This document shows positions 11,793-12,212 of a stretch of 12,212 nucleotides of DNA, in pieces (the stretch's first letter is position 1; every line of letters begins with the position of its first letter). The notes beneath the pieces are model-generated. The model made no database searches, was not told the origin of the DNA, and worked only from the letters and a program-made list of their open reading frames with translations. The position numbers and the translations under genes are program-made. Source of the DNA: CAYJXJ01 sp964374095 (GTDB taxonomy: Bacteria; Elusimicrobiota; Elusimicrobia; UBA1565; UBA9628); assembly GCA_964374095.1 (NCBI GenBank), contig CAYJXJ010000143.1, forward strand, positions 1-12,212. The letters are read 5' to 3'.

Positions 11793-12212
11793 ATGACCCG
11801 CGCTCTCGCCGCTGCCGCAGTCCTGCTCACCGGCGCCCAGCTCTCCTGGGCCGACGGCCTCAAAGGCAAGATTTCCACCTCCGCCAAGGGGGGCAAGGGC
11901 GATGCCGTGAAGATGAACGCCGACCCCAAGTGCCACGAGCAGCACAAGGCCGGCTTCCAGTTCCAGCCCATCGTGGTCGGCGCCAAGGGCGAGCTCGCCG
12001 ACGCCTTCGTATACGTCAAGAAGGGACTCGAAGGAAAGAAATTCGACGCCCCGAAATCACCCCTGGTTCTCCTCGACCAGAAGGGCTGCTGGTACACCCC
12101 GCGCGTGGCGGGCGTGATGGTCGGCCAGGAGTTCAAGATCATGAACTCCGACCCGGTCAACCACAACGTCAACGCCGCCCCCGAGTTCAACGCGCCCATG
12201 CCCCAGATCGGA
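11793..12212 (+). CDS. Secreted cupredoxin-like protein (3' end beyond the window)
   Basis: The first 140 residues of an exported protein. Residues 1-20 form a typical Sec signal peptide (MTRALAAAAVLL...SWA, cleavage probably before Asp21). The mature part resembles periplasmic plastocyanin-like proteins often annotated as methylamine-utilisation or carboxypeptidase-regulatory-like proteins: CHEQH at 47-51, AFVYVKKGLEGKKF at 71-84, LDQKGCWYTPRVAGVMVGQ at 94-112 and IMNSDPVNHNVNAAP at 116-130. Relatives usually have PHV where this has PRV (Arg104) and HNVH where this has HNVN; both are positions where copper ligands are expected. Copper binding may therefore be weak or lost. AGGAGG at 11780-11785 fixes the start. 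The reading frame is open at the window end, so the C-terminus is unseen. Confidence 0.85.
   Translation, partial: MTRALAAAAVLLTGAQLSWADGLKGKISTSAKGGKGDAVKMNADPKCHEQHKAGFQFQPIVVGAKGELADAFVYVKKGLEGKKFDAPKSPLVLLDQKGCWYTPRVAGVMVGQEFKIMNSDPVNHNVNAAPEFNAPMPQIG

Noticed and set aside
1..12212. tRNA, rRNA, CRISPR array, transposase or integrase
   Set aside because: No cloverleaf-like segments, regularly spaced repeats or mobile-element proteins were seen on either strand. The only regular repeat is the 72-base period inside the MORN-type gene.

Overview
The window is GC-rich bacterial DNA with every supported gene on the + strand. Most genes are preceded by clear Shine-Dalgarno sequences, and several are joined by 4-base start/stop overlaps. 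I cannot name the genus. The set (an Rrf2 regulator, a Crp/Fnr regulator, bacterioferritin, many O2-using non-haem iron enzymes, and a cupredoxin of the kind often annotated as a methylamine-utilisation protein) suggests a free-living, oxygen-responsive Gram-negative-type bacterium, possibly from a poorly cultured phylum. That placement is inference.

Layout. 1-1809 is a regulatory block: an Rrf2 regulator, an archaemetzincin-like protein whose catalytic Glu and third metal His are replaced, and a Crp/Fnr regulator joined to it by a TTGA overlap. 1810-1941 is intergenic and holds a GC-rich hairpin and a perfect 16-bp palindrome with Crp/Fnr-type geometry. 1942-4444 is a tightly coupled trio: a DUF488/YeaO-like protein, an alpha-ketoglutarate-HExxH-type peptide beta-hydroxylase-like protein, and a FAD synthetase domain without its riboflavin kinase half. 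A 46-codon small ORF may follow. 4600-5363 is lower in GC and carries a DUF3050 (haem-oxygenase-like fold) gene broken by an internal deletion.

5364-11715 is a long run of iron-enzyme genes: a ferritin-like/R2-like diiron protein, a membrane fatty-acid-hydroxylase/sterol-desaturase family protein, a homogentisate dioxygenase-like protein, an HPPD-like VOC protein that lacks the usual N-terminal half, a MORN-type repeat protein, a CADD-like diiron protein (the p-aminobenzoate-forming family) with its key residues intact, a bacterioferritin lacking the haem-ligand Met, and a second ferritin-like diiron protein. From 11793 a secreted cupredoxin-like protein runs off the window end.

Working idea (inference): this is an oxygen- and iron-dependent accessory metabolic island with tyrosine-related aromatic chemistry at its centre. 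CADD makes pABA from its own Tyr, HPPD and HGD act on tyrosine catabolites, and bacterioferritin buffers the iron. Regulators of the Rrf2 and Crp/Fnr types sit at its upstream edge. No RNA genes, CRISPR arrays, transposases or integrases were seen.
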